A stretch of 64,000 nucleotides of DNA from Candidatus Caldisaccharidevorator malaysiensis (GTDB lineage Bacteria; Armatimonadota; Fervidibacteria; Fervidibacterales; Fervidibacteraceae): positions 25,079 to 89,078 of the forward strand of contig JANXBO010000004.1 of the NCBI GenBank assembly GCA_025057575.1, written 5' to 3'. The position numbers and the translations under genes were made by a program. This document shows, piece by piece, positions 7,828-16,452 of the stretch. The notes below the pieces were generated by a model that was given only the letters and a program-made list of their open reading frames with translations, was not told where the DNA came from and ran no database searches. How positions within the stretch are numbered: the first letter of the stretch is position 1; every line of letters begins with the position of its first letter.

Positions 7828-8316
7828 TCAGGACGATCGGCTGGTCACCGCTGCTGCCTGGCGGTCCTTCCACCCCTGCCACTGCCCCTGAAGGGCTTCT
7901 TCCACTCTCTCCCAATTGGGAATCCGAAGAGCCACCTTTTTACCACCCTCATAGGTGAGCCAGACCTCGGCATAAGGGAGACCCAACTCCTTCCATCGCC
8001 TCCGGACGCTCACTTCTTCCAGAGCAGCATAGGGAATTTCCGATATGTCCAGACCAACCCCCATCAGCAGCCTTCGGTCTGTGATCCAAACCATTCTCGG
8101 CTGCCCCCAGGTGGCAATGCCCCAAAGATTGACCATCAAAAATTCCCAAAGGCTCACCCAGTAACCTTTCAACCCTCCCTGCACCGGTTGGTCCCTGACG
8201 TCGGCGCAGAAAGCCAATGCCACCTTTTCCTCGCCGACAAGCGATTCTTTAAGAAGGCGAAGAGTGTGGACCGTGATCCTTGTCGCCGGCGGATACAGTT
8301 GCGGTCCCTGAACCAA
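7828..8316 (-). CDS. Small protein with PH-like fold, function unknown
   Basis: A 162-residue protein starting at TTG. The N-terminal part has a Trp-rich hydrophobic stretch (about residues 45-70). The second half resembles bacterial PH-like domains: ITDRRLLMG, then IPYAALEEVSV, VWLTYEGGKKVALRIPN and a final amphipathic helix. Bacterial PH-like proteins of this layout are common and mostly unassigned. It runs convergent to thi4 and downstream of the aldolase gene on the same strand, with 38 bases between them, so it may be in the aldolase operon. Confidence 0.6.
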   Translation of the reverse strand: MVQGPQLYPPATRITVHTLRLLKESLVGEEKVALAFCADVRDQPVQGGLKGYWVSLWEFLMVNLWGIATWGQPRMVWITDRRLLMGVGLDISEIPYAALEEVSVRRRWKELGLPYAEVWLTYEGGKKVALRIPNWERVEEALQGQWQGWKDRQAAAVTSRSS

Positions 8317-8354
8317 AAGATACTACCCCCTTCCCTCCGTCGGGTTAATTTCCA

Positions 8355-9200
8355 CTACCTTTGCAGTGGTTCTCTTTTCGCCAAAAACTCCAACGAATGG
8401 GGCACCGACGCTCCTTCGTGAACGATGGCGCGCAGAGCCGAAAGGAAGGCGACGGGATCCGGATGCTGCCACACATTCCGTCCAAAGACCAGTCCGCACG
8501 CACCTGCCCTCAAGGACTCCTCCACCATCTTCAGAACGTCCTCGTCCCGATCCATTTTGGGTCCCCCACGAATCAGAATCGGAACGGTGCTTGCCTGGAC
8601 GATTTCCTCAAAACTCTTTGGATCCCCCGTGTAGTCTACTTTTAAAAGGTCAGCCCCCACCTCGCAGGCGATTCGGACAGCCAGTCTGATCCGTTCTGGG
8701 TCCCTGACAGCATGGGCACCTTTCTCTATGACCAAAGGTTCAATGATGAGGGGCATTCCCCAATCCTCACACTCGGAAGCCAACATTCCTAGGGTTGTCA
8801 AATTCTCGCCTTCCTGATTGTCTGTTTCATATCCAACGAAAAAAAAGGCGACGACGGCTTCCGCGTCCATCCGAACGGCATCTTCCACCGTGCAGACCGG
8901 CACCCGGTAGCCCTCTTTCGGTTCGGGGCGGGAGCGCCAGATGTTCGTCGCGTCCACCCGCAAGACGAAAGCCGGACGATCTTTGCCCATTAAGTCCTCC
9001 ACCAGCGCACTGGCGACACCTCGGGACACCTGAATCCCATCGGGTTGTCCTTCTATGACCCGACGGGCGGCACCTCTGATGTCTTCCACGCCCTTGATGG
9101 GACCCAAAAAAAGTCCGTGGTCCATCGCCACGATGATGGACCGCCCCGATTTTCTGTTGAAGAGGCTTGCCAGTCGTCTCCTCTTTCCGATGTTTGCCAT
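8355..9200 (-). CDS. Class I (archaeal-type) fructose-bisphosphate aldolase family protein
   Basis: A 281-residue TIM-barrel aldolase of the DeoC/FbaB/LsrF superfamily. It begins with SIIVAMDHG, the phosphate-handling start typical of archaeal-type FBP aldolase, and carries the Schiff-base lysine in LLKVDYTGD. IRGGPK and GLVFGRNVWQHPDP form the C-terminal phosphate site. Likely reactions are cleavage or synthesis of fructose 1,6-bisphosphate or a related ketose-phosphate. Relatives make shikimate-pathway precursors or process autoinducer-2, so the substrate is not certain. I chose ATG 9200, with GAGAGG eight bases upstream, over an in-frame start at 9332 that adds 44 non-conserved residues. 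Confidence 0.85.
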   Translation of the reverse strand: MANIGKRRRLASLFNRKSGRSIIVAMDHGLFLGPIKGVEDIRGAARRVIEGQPDGIQVSRGVASALVEDLMGKDRPAFVLRVDATNIWRSRPEPKEGYRVPVCTVEDAVRMDAEAVVAFFFVGYETDNQEGENLTTLGMLASECEDWGMPLIIEPLVIEKGAHAVRDPERIRLAVRIACEVGADLLKVDYTGDPKSFEEIVQASTVPILIRGGPKMDRDEDVLKMVEESLRAGACGLVFGRNVWQHPDPVAFLSALRAIVHEGASVPHSLEFLAKREPLQR

Positions 9201-9267
9201 TTCCCAGACCTCTCTTCTCACCTTATCTTGACATTCCCTGCTGTCGTCGGCAAGATCGCCCAGGGTC

Positions 9268-9296
9268 TTTACAAGACCGCAATTTCGTGTTATATT
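9268..9296 (+). promoter_or_regulatory. Strong sigma-70-type promoter for the prepilin gene
   Basis: TTTACA (9268-9273), a 17-base spacer and TATATT (9291-9296) each match the consensus at five of six positions. They sit 54 bases before the prepilin start. Confidence 0.7.
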
Positions 9297-9349
9297 CTTA
9301 GCAGGAGCGGGAAGGCTCCACAAACTATTCACATAGGGAGGGTTGGTTT

Positions 9350-10147
9350 ATGCGGTATCGGCGTTTCGGATTTACGCTCATTGAACTCCTCGTCGTGATC
9401 GCCATCATTGCGATCCTCGCGGCTATTCTGTTCCCGGTCTTCTCCCAAGCGAGGGAGAAAGCCCGCCAGGCGCAATGTATGAGCAACGTCCGCAATATGG
9501 CGTCCGCTGCGATGCAATATGTCAGCGACTACGATGAGAAGTTGATGCCGACGGAATGTTGGGCTTGTGGCGGACAGTGGGGAGACCGGCACGACCCGAC
9601 CCGGCGATGGCTCGTTCGCATTCAGCCCTATCTGCGGAACCATCAACTGTTTGATTGCCCATCTGGCGGGACGGAGACATTGGACTTCTCTCCGCCTAAG
9701 TGGTCTTCCGGCGGCGATCCTCAGATCTGGGGACGACCGACCTATGCCTGGGGCTGGTCCTTCCCGGGTGAATGGAGGGGTTTGAGAGTTGGCTACGGCT
9801 ATTGCCTCCGCGTGGGCGGCTGGTGGACGGGTTCCTATTCCGAGGGTCGGAGCATCGCTCAAATTCAGACGCCTGCTTCGATCCGGTTGATTTCCGACTC
9901 TGCCCACAAGGATGCCTGTTGCAACCGGGCTATCTCTGCGAATCACTGTGGTTCCGGTTGGTGGTGCGGTGACCCGGACAACGATGGGGACGCCTGGACG
10001 AACGAAGAGCGCGAGAAATACACCCGCCACCAGTTGGGCACCATCTTCAACTTTGCTGACGGGCATACCAAGTGGTATCGTTGGAACTCAATCTACCGAG
10101 TGGACAATAGCAAGATCGGTGAGATGAGTGGATGGGGTCAATTCTAA
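9350..10147 (+). CDS. Type IV prepilin-like protein with H-X9-DG C-terminus
   Basis: A 265-residue pseudopilin-like protein. A short basic leader ends in Gly7, followed by FTLIELLVVIAIIAILAA, with Glu at position +5 as prepilin peptidase substrates require. Then comes the FPVFSQAREKARQAQC region common in these proteins. The C-terminal part holds H-QLGTIFNFA-DG, exactly the H-X9-DG motif used to define this prepilin group. The protein should be processed and assembled in, or exposed from, the inner membrane; the exact role of the group is not established. It contains nine or more cysteines and many tryptophans. The ribosome site GGGAGGG precedes ATG. The Pro/Gly-rich gene follows 15 bases later. 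Confidence 0.9.
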   Translation: MRYRRFGFTLIELLVVIAIIAILAAILFPVFSQAREKARQAQCMSNVRNMASAAMQYVSDYDEKLMPTECWACGGQWGDRHDPTRRWLVRIQPYLRNHQLFDCPSGGTETLDFSPPKWSSGGDPQIWGRPTYAWGWSFPGEWRGLRVGYGYCLRVGGWWTGSYSEGRSIAQIQTPASIRLISDSAHKDACCNRAISANHCGSGWWCGDPDNDGDAWTNEEREKYTRHQLGTIFNFADGHTKWYRWNSIYRVDNSKIGEMSGWGQF

Positions 10148-10162
10148 AGGGGTGATCCAACG

Positions 10163-10450
10163 ATGAAGCGAGAAGTTCCCCTGGTCCTCGCCGTGATTGT
10201 TGTCGTCGTGATCGTTGCTCTGGCGGGCTGGCTGGTCTGGACGCGAGCTGGGCAAAAGCCGGTGGGCACCTACGAGGAGTTTCGCCAACAACAGCAACAA
10301 ATGGGCGGTCAGTTAGGTGCGCCGAGGGGGATGCCCGGAGGAAAGGGCGGGCAACCCGGACAGCCAGGGGGAGCGCCTGGCGGACCTCCTGGTGGACCTC
10401 CTCCCGCTGGTCCGATGGGACCGCCTCCAGGACCGGGTGCAGGACGGTAG
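10163..10450 (+). CDS. Membrane-anchored Pro/Gly/Gln-rich small protein
   Basis: A 95-residue protein with one N-terminal membrane helix (about residues 5-26). A short linker with a run of five Gln follows, then a low-complexity tail made almost only of Gly, Pro, Gln, Met and Ala. The charge and helix layout predict that the tail lies outside the cytoplasmic membrane. It is 15 bases after the prepilin gene and before a terminator, so the two form a bicistronic unit. The disordered tail could interact with the pilin-like protein or the cell wall, which is inference. No family is recognised. Confidence 0.75.
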   Translation: MKREVPLVLAVIVVVVIVALAGWLVWTRAGQKPVGTYEEFRQQQQQMGGQLGAPRGMPGGKGGQPGQPGGAPGGPPGGPPPAGPMGPPPGPGAGR

Positions 10451-10460
10451 GGGCTTCTAT

Positions 10461-10496
10461 GGGGGGCTGTCCGCTGGCAGCCCCCCGTCTCCTTTA
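10461..10496 (+). terminator. Terminator of the prepilin operon
   Basis: GGGGGGCTG pairs with CAGCCCCCC around an eight-base loop, followed by GTCTCCTTT. The hairpin ends at the 3' end of the convergent sigma-factor gene. Confidence 0.75.
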
Positions 10497-11903
10497 GGAA
10501 GCCAACGCTTCAAAACGCACCTGCCGCAGTAACGGGTGTTGCCGCAGCCGCCTGATGGCAACATCCGCGATCTGCTTCACCCGCTGACGGGAAAGACCCA
10601 GTTGGACACCGATCTCTTCGTAAGTGTGCTGCTTACCGTCTTCTAAACCGAACCGCAAAGAGATGACGGACCGGTAGTTCTCCGGCAACTCCTGAAGAGC
10701 CCGGTGGATGCTTTCTTTCAAGGTTGCCTGAGCCATCTCTTCCTCGGGATTTCTAATGGAAGTATCCTCAATGGCGTCTAAGAGGGTGACCTTATCATCG
10801 GGATCCACGGGCTCGTCCAGAGACGAGACCTGATGAGGATAACTCTGCAGTTCTTCCACCTGAGAGCGGGGCATCCTCAGGACCCTGGCTAACTCGTGAG
10901 CGGTTGGCTCTCTGCCATATTCCTGAGTGAGAATTTCCCTTGCTCGGCTCAATTTATGCAATTGTTCGCTGATGCGGGTCGGTAACTTGACTAATTGGCT
11001 CTGCGCCTGAATCGCCCGAATGACGGCTTGACGAATCCAAAGAGTCGCACAGGTGGAAAATCGGGTTCCCTTCCTCCAGTCAAATCGGTCCACCGCCTGG
11101 ATCAGACCGATGTTTCCCTCCTGGATCAGATCGTTCAAGGGAACACCGTAACCGCGGTATTTTCGGGCGATGGAGACGACCAACCTCAAATTAGACTCAA
11201 TCATTATCTCCCGAGCCTGGTCCCCTTCTTTGAGGATGAGGCTTTCCTTGGGGTTCGGGTTCTCCAGGCAGCGCACTTGAGCCACCTCAGCGAGATAACC
11301 TGGTTTCCTCTCTGGGGACAGACGCTTCCATTCCTCTGGCGTAATACCCATCTTTTCCGCCATCTGATCTAATTGCTCTTGGGGGACCTTTCTCAAGGCG
11401 TCCTTAACGATCAGCAGATACTCCTCAAAGGTCTCATTCTCTTTGCCTCTTCTTAGTCGGAGTCCAAAATGCTCCATACAGAACTTCCTCAGCAGCCGAT
11501 TGCGGATTTGGGTCGCCTTCTCCATCGTCTTTGCCAAAATTTGCTCCTTATCGCGGGTCAAGAGCGGTCGGCGCCTCAGTTCGCGAGCCCAGGCAGCCAT
11601 CGGGTCTTCTACCGCGGCGTGCACCTCTTCGGCTGCCAATTCCTCGGCGCTCACCATTAGTTCTTCCGGCAGGGTAGGAGTGTCCTCTTCCTCAAACCAC
11701 GGCTCTCCCCAATCGTCCGGTAACTCGGACGAAATCTCGTCCGAAATGATCTCCGTCTCGGCTTCCAATACTTCCCCAATCGGCTCTTCAATGAGGAGGG
11801 GCGAGTCTTCAAAGGATGTGGTCAAAGGCTCTAAGGCATCCTGAAGTTTCACTGTCGGTCTGGACCGACTTTTTCTTCTTTTCTCCTTCGGCACTGCTGC
11901 CAT
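10494..11903 (-). CDS. rpoD: Primary-type RNA polymerase sigma-70 factor with altered region 2.3
   Basis: A 469-residue sigma-70 factor that directs RNA polymerase to promoters. Residues 1-105 are acidic and not conserved. Region 2 runs at about 228-300 (SNLRLVVSIARKYRGYGVPLNDLIQ starts it), region 3 at 300-385 and region 4 at 400-465, with the helix-turn-helix TYEEIGVQLGLSRQRVKQIA. The melting segment reads RFSTCATLWIRQ (281-292). Primary sigma factors have FSTYATWWIRQ, so the Tyr that stacks the flipped -11 base is Cys285 and the first Trp is Leu288, while the second Trp is kept. It may be a lineage variant of RpoD or a group 2 factor. It has its own near-consensus promoter. Confidence 0.88.
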   Translation of the reverse strand: MAAVPKEKRRKSRSRPTVKLQDALEPLTTSFEDSPLLIEEPIGEVLEAETEIISDEISSELPDDWGEPWFEEEDTPTLPEELMVSAEELAAEEVHAAVEDPMAAWARELRRRPLLTRDKEQILAKTMEKATQIRNRLLRKFCMEHFGLRLRRGKENETFEEYLLIVKDALRKVPQEQLDQMAEKMGITPEEWKRLSPERKPGYLAEVAQVRCLENPNPKESLILKEGDQAREIMIESNLRLVVSIARKYRGYGVPLNDLIQEGNIGLIQAVDRFDWRKGTRFSTCATLWIRQAVIRAIQAQSQLVKLPTRISEQLHKLSRAREILTQEYGREPTAHELARVLRMPRSQVEELQSYPHQVSSLDEPVDPDDKVTLLDAIEDTSIRNPEEEMAQATLKESIHRALQELPENYRSVISLRFGLEDGKQHTYEEIGVQLGLSRQRVKQIADVAIRRLRQHPLLRQVRFEALAS

Positions 11904-12002
11904 TCTTTGCCGTCACCTCTAAGACAGACGCTATCAGTCCCCAAAAGTTTTTAAGGGAAGCGACCACCCGGTGCGACCCAACTTTCCGTCATACTGCTAA
12001 TT

Positions 12003-12031
12003 ATTATACGCAAAATCGGGACCAAAATCAA
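12003..12031 (-). promoter_or_regulatory. Promoter of the sigma-factor gene
   Basis: Read on the minus strand, TTGATT (12031-12026), a 17-base spacer and TATAAT (12008-12003) lie about 100 bases before the sigma-factor ATG at 11903. The -10 box is a perfect consensus match. Confidence 0.7.
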
Positions 12032-12057
12032 CCCCCAGAGCGACCCAGCCTTCCTCA

Positions 12058-13365
12058 TTATGCCACAAGCCCAGCGATCAGGTCCGTTTTTCGGGCTTCC
12101 GCTTGCTGAATATCAAAACAGGCGCGGGTCTCGTTCACCTCCTGCGGGCTCACCGGACGAGGGGAAAAAAGGATCCCCAGAGTCTCCCCTGCCGTTACTG
12201 GGTCACCCACCTTTTTGAGCAGGCGGATCCCCGCACCAGGGTGCCAGTCCGATCCCGTCCCCCTGCCCGCACCCAGCCTGCTTGCCAGAAGCCCCAACCG
12301 GCGGGTCGCTATGGACCCGACGACTCCCGACGCCGTCGCTTGCACCTCCACCCGCTCGGGTGCCTGGGGCAGTAGGTCCATTTCCTCCAGCACTCGAGCA
12401 TTGCCTCCCTGGGCTTCTATCAAGCGCTGAAACTTCTCCAACGCCGACCCGTTGGTTAAAAGTTCCTGTGCCTTCCTTCGGGCTTCCTCGTTTGGAATCG
12501 AAAGACCGAGCCGGATCATTTGGGCGGCTATCGCCAAGGAAACTTCCCGCACATCCGACGGTCCTTCTCCCTTCAAGACCTCAATCGCCTCGGCGACCTC
12601 AAGAGCGTTTCCCACCGCACGCCCTAACGGCTCGTCCATAGACGTCAACAGGGCGACGGCTTGTTTGCCGGCTTTTTGGGAGACAGCGACCAGAGAGCAG
12701 GCGAGCCGTCGGGCATCTTCTAAAGAATTCATAAAGGCACCGTCACCGAACTTCACATCAAAGACAAAGGCATCGGCTCCGCCCGCCAGTTTCTTGCTCA
12801 AAATGCTGCTAACAATCAGGGGCAAAGAGGCAACCGTTGCCGTCCGGTCTCTGAGAGAGTAGATCAACTTATCGGCGGGGGCTAAGTCCTTGGAAGCAAC
12901 AGCAAAAGCACAGCCGATTTTTCTAACTTGGTCGATCAACTCATCTTCTGTCAATTCCACCCGAAAGCCGGGAATACTTTCCAATTTGTCGGCTGTCCCG
13001 CCCGTATGACCCAGAGCCCGACCCGTCAATTTCGGAACGGGCACCCCAGCAGCGGCGGCAATTGGCACAGTGATCAAAGACACCTTATCCCCGACTCCCC
13101 CACTGCTGTGCTTGTCTACTTTGATCCCAGGGATAGAGGATAGGTCAAGGGTCTTTCCGCTGGCGACCATTGCCTCGGTCAGCCAAAGGGTCTCCTCCTC
13201 GCTCAGCCCTGTTAAGGTGACCGCCGTCAACCAGGTCGCCATCTGTTCAGGGAGGACCTTGCCATCAACAAAACCGTGAATCAGGGCACGGATCTCCTCT
13301 TGATCGTTTGTCTCACCCCTTAGTCTTTTCTCCAGTATCCGGTAAACTGGCATTCCTCTCATCAC
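12058..13365 (-). CDS. pdp: Pyrimidine-nucleoside/thymidine phosphorylase
   Basis: A 435-residue enzyme that splits thymidine, uridine or deoxyuridine with phosphate into the base and (deoxy)ribose 1-phosphate for salvage. The family signature KHSSGGVGD lies near residue 84 and is followed by LTGRALGHTGGTADKLES. Length and the three-domain layout match pyrimidine-nucleoside phosphorylase (about 433 residues) and DeoA (440), which cannot be separated by eye. The ATG overlaps the stop of the upstream 953-residue secreted protein by four bases, so translation is coupled to an unrelated-looking gene. An ATG at 13353 with AGAGGA directly before it is an alternative start. Confidence 0.9.
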   Translation of the reverse strand: MMRGMPVYRILEKRLRGETNDQEEIRALIHGFVDGKVLPEQMATWLTAVTLTGLSEEETLWLTEAMVASGKTLDLSSIPGIKVDKHSSGGVGDKVSLITVPIAAAAGVPVPKLTGRALGHTGGTADKLESIPGFRVELTEDELIDQVRKIGCAFAVASKDLAPADKLIYSLRDRTATVASLPLIVSSILSKKLAGGADAFVFDVKFGDGAFMNSLEDARRLACSLVAVSQKAGKQAVALLTSMDEPLGRAVGNALEVAEAIEVLKGEGPSDVREVSLAIAAQMIRLGLSIPNEEARRKAQELLTNGSALEKFQRLIEAQGGNARVLEEMDLLPQAPERVEVQATASGVVGSIATRRLGLLASRLGAGRGTGSDWHPGAGIRLLKKVGDPVTAGETLGILFSPRPVSPQEVNETRACFDIQQAEARKTDLIAGLVA

Positions 13366-16223
13366 TGAAGGGTGAGGGGGACGAGTCGGTAAGGCTCAAA
13401 AACAGAAAGCCAGCGATCTTGGTGATCCACTCGCAGATAAAAGGCGACGCCAATATTCTCGTCCCTCTTTAGTTCCAGCCCGATGGTGTCGGTTCTTTTG
13501 ATGGAAATGATCAGCCGATACGGGTAGGCAGCACTGGCAGATGATGAGGTCCCATTGCTCTCAATCCGAACGGTGATGTGCTCCGCTGGGACCAGCGACT
13601 CATCGGGGAAGGGCCACCGAGTCGGATCGGAGCCGTTGTTGATCGTTGCTTTCCATTGAACCTTCCTTTGAGACCAGTCGGGATCCACCCGCACGTCCAG
13701 ATTATCCGCCCCGACCCAATAGCCGTCCTGATTGGCATCTAACTGAAGATGGAAGTGACGGATCGGTTGGTCCCACTCACCGACAACGGTGAGCCATTCG
13801 CCGTTGTGAAACATCCGCAGGGATCCTTTCAGGGGCTGAAGAGGGCGGGCGAGAGGTTCGGGTGCCGGAACAGGCGACAAATCCTCCTCAAAGGTCAGCC
13901 ATTGATAGGTTGGCAGTGCATCGGAGCGGACAACCACCGGCGCAGCAGCAATCAAGGGGAGCGGATCGTGACCGTCCGGGATACCGTCTCCATCACTGTC
14001 CGGTCGTTGGGGATCGGGCATTACATATTTCATTCGGAAGTTGTTGACCGACGGCAGAAGTTCCCGCACCCAGGAAGAGGCTAAGACTTCATCCCGATCC
14101 GAAAGACCATCTCCGTCCGAATCAGGAGCATCGGGCGAACTACCGAACCGTCTTTCGTCCAACGGAACGGCAGGGCAGTCATCGGGGATCCCATCCTCAT
14201 CTCTATCGTCTACAGAAACGAGGTCACCAAACTTGTTAACAAACCAAAGGTATTCCTTCCCCTCGTGCCAGTTTCTCAAGATCCAGGCGTTGCCGTCGTA
14301 ATGTTCCCCAAAGTTGTCTGCAAAACCTTCGGGTGTGATACTGAAATGGTTGAAAGGATGTTCTGGGTATCCGCTCTCGGAAAACTGGCTGTCCAATTGA
14401 TGGTGAAACTCGTGGACGAAGAGCCACGCAATATCACTCCCACCTAAAAAGTGAGAACTACCTGGTCTCATATCGGCTCCATAGGTTCCTCCGCCACTTC
14501 CCTGAAAATAATACACTTGCCGTTTCGGGTCCCATCGCCTCTCGCAAACAATTTCCATTGCGGCAGGGTATTGAGAAAGAGATCGTCCCCTCAATCGCAG
14601 AAGCGCTTCCAAATCCCTTCTCCAGTCAATTTGCCCTGGCTCCTTTTCTCCAACCCATATCCTTTTGTCTATCACAAACCAGTCTACGTCCAACCAGACC
14701 TTCATTTTTGAGTTACACCAGTAAAAAAGGCAGGCTCTTTCCACTTCATACCTGAGATAGTCCAAATACTCCCGTGATACGGGAGGGGGTGGGGGTGCGT
14801 CAGGGGTCAAACTGTCCCGATTCACAACGTCTGCGTATACGACGAGGGCAATTGGGATACGCAAGAAAGTCGTTTTGCCTTTGTCGGGCAGTGTGGCGAA
14901 GGAAAATTCAAAGGACCAAGGGTTGATCATCGGTTGGTCGGGATCGGCGATCTTTATAATACCCGTTAGCGGAATCCGCAAGCGATAGAGGGTGCCGGGT
15001 TTGAGACCGCTCAACCAAATGCGGTGATGGGTTCTTTTACCGGGTAAGTCCTTTCGGATCCAGTTTTTTTCCCGACTTTCACTCGTTGCCAAATCAGGGA
15101 AAGGACCCGCTTCTCGGACTTCCACGACGGTGGGCTGAGGGCTGACGGTTCTCCACGACACCAACGCTCCCGTTTGTTCCGGTGTTATATCCGGTCGTGT
15201 TGGTGGAGGGGTCTTTTTTACCCATATTTCCTTACCCCTGCAAAAAGCCAGTAGTCGTCCTTTATCGGTTGAAACTAAGGAAAAGTCCCTTAAGGGAAAC
15301 ACGGGTGTTCCATACCTTCCGAAGGAAAACACATCAGGAACTTTCTCAGCGGCGAAAATAGAGTGAAGGGAAGGTCGTCCCGAAGGCAGCCGGTGACCAG
15401 AATGGACCGCACTTAATGTTCGCCCGTCGCCTGCTAAAAATCCCCCATCCGAATGCCAGACGGGATCTTTGAGACGATTCAATGGCAAAGATTTGATCTC
15501 TCCTGTGTGGGAACTCAACACATAGAGATGACCATCACAAATCTCCACCGATCGGCTGGTCCAGAAACCCGTCAGTGTATAGGGTTCGTGTGGGACAGCA
15601 GTCTTTTTCTCATCATCCCACTTCCAAATGGACACCCGTGCGTTCAAGTTTTCGGCAATGAAAATAAGACCATCTTCCGACACCGCAATGTCCGTCGGAT
15701 TGTTCAGTTGGCCGACTTCAATTCCCTCTTCTCCAAAACTACTCAGAAGGTCTGCCCGCAATCCCGCCTGGTCAACAAGACGAAACACCAAAATCCGATC
15801 CCCCAACTCGTCAATGACGAACAGCAAGTCCCGCCATACTGCGGCAGCACCTACCTGACGGAACAGGGATGCGCCGCCAACTCTGCCGACCGTTCCGTAA
15901 TGCCGAAATCGCTTACCGTCCCATCGGAAAAAGTTCACCGTTCCGTTGCTCCCGTCGGTGACGATGAGGCGATCATCGGTTGACCAAAACGAGTGGGTCG
16001 GTATCCAAACGCGAAGATTGAGGTCCTTCGCCGTAAGGACCTGGCGAATTCTCGGGATACCATCCTTTCCGAACTCAAAAATGTGTACTTTAAGTCTAAA
16101 ATTCTCACAAGCGGCAAGCCATCTTCCTTTAGGACTGAGGGAAACGGATAGAATTTCATCAAAAGGCTCAGCTGCCACAACGGTCGGCAGAAGGAAAAGA
16201 ATCAAAAGACCCATCTTTTTCAC
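13362..16223 (-). CDS. Secreted propeller protein with HExxH site and calcium-type repeats
   Basis: A 953-residue exported protein starting at GTG, with a signal peptide (MKKMGLLILFLLPTVVAA). Residues 20-340 resemble an NHL/beta-propeller. A fibronectin-III-like segment follows (about 350-440). A zinc-protease-like region contains VHEFHHQLD, with His604, Glu605 and His608 in HExxH register; EGFADNFGEHYDG about 25 residues later could give the third ligand. Three DxDxDG-type repeats (about 665-770) resemble thrombospondin type 3 calcium loops. The final 170 residues look like a beta-sandwich. A secreted metallopeptidase or glycan-associated protein is possible, but I recognise no named family. 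The downstream phosphorylase gene overlaps by four bases. Confidence 0.75.
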   Translation of the reverse strand: MKKMGLLILFLLPTVVAAEPFDEILSVSLSPKGRWLAACENFRLKVHIFEFGKDGIPRIRQVLTAKDLNLRVWIPTHSFWSTDDRLIVTDGSNGTVNFFRWDGKRFRHYGTVGRVGGASLFRQVGAAAVWRDLLFVIDELGDRILVFRLVDQAGLRADLLSSFGEEGIEVGQLNNPTDIAVSEDGLIFIAENLNARVSIWKWDDEKKTAVPHEPYTLTGFWTSRSVEICDGHLYVLSSHTGEIKSLPLNRLKDPVWHSDGGFLAGDGRTLSAVHSGHRLPSGRPSLHSIFAAEKVPDVFSFGRYGTPVFPLRDFSLVSTDKGRLLAFCRGKEIWVKKTPPPTRPDITPEQTGALVSWRTVSPQPTVVEVREAGPFPDLATSESREKNWIRKDLPGKRTHHRIWLSGLKPGTLYRLRIPLTGIIKIADPDQPMINPWSFEFSFATLPDKGKTTFLRIPIALVVYADVVNRDSLTPDAPPPPPVSREYLDYLRYEVERACLFYWCNSKMKVWLDVDWFVIDKRIWVGEKEPGQIDWRRDLEALLRLRGRSLSQYPAAMEIVCERRWDPKRQVYYFQGSGGGTYGADMRPGSSHFLGGSDIAWLFVHEFHHQLDSQFSESGYPEHPFNHFSITPEGFADNFGEHYDGNAWILRNWHEGKEYLWFVNKFGDLVSVDDRDEDGIPDDCPAVPLDERRFGSSPDAPDSDGDGLSDRDEVLASSWVRELLPSVNNFRMKYVMPDPQRPDSDGDGIPDGHDPLPLIAAAPVVVRSDALPTYQWLTFEEDLSPVPAPEPLARPLQPLKGSLRMFHNGEWLTVVGEWDQPIRHFHLQLDANQDGYWVGADNLDVRVDPDWSQRKVQWKATINNGSDPTRWPFPDESLVPAEHITVRIESNGTSSSASAAYPYRLIISIKRTDTIGLELKRDENIGVAFYLRVDHQDRWLSVFEPYRLVPLTLQ

Positions 16224-16257
16224 CCTTGTGCACCCCCTTTTACCTTTGCCATTGTAG

Positions 16258-16263
16258 ATTATA
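16258..16263 (-). promoter_or_regulatory. Extended -10 element upstream of the secreted HExxH protein
   Basis: On the minus strand TGC-TATAAT forms an extended -10 box 35 bases before the GTG start. No good -35 box is seen (TTACCG at 18 bases). Confidence 0.5.
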
Positions 16264-16452
16264 GCAGGTTTCTTTGCGCCACGGTAACTGTCACGCTACG
16301 AATCCATAAAAGAGTTCCTCGCCCGCAAGGTCCCTTAATTGTGTTGCTTTGCACAGGACGGTTAGGTGCCGACAACAATGGAAACTTCAAGATAATTGGA
16401 TAGTCGGTTCGGGGTGTGTGACTTAATGCTGATCTTGACATCCGGCGATCGT

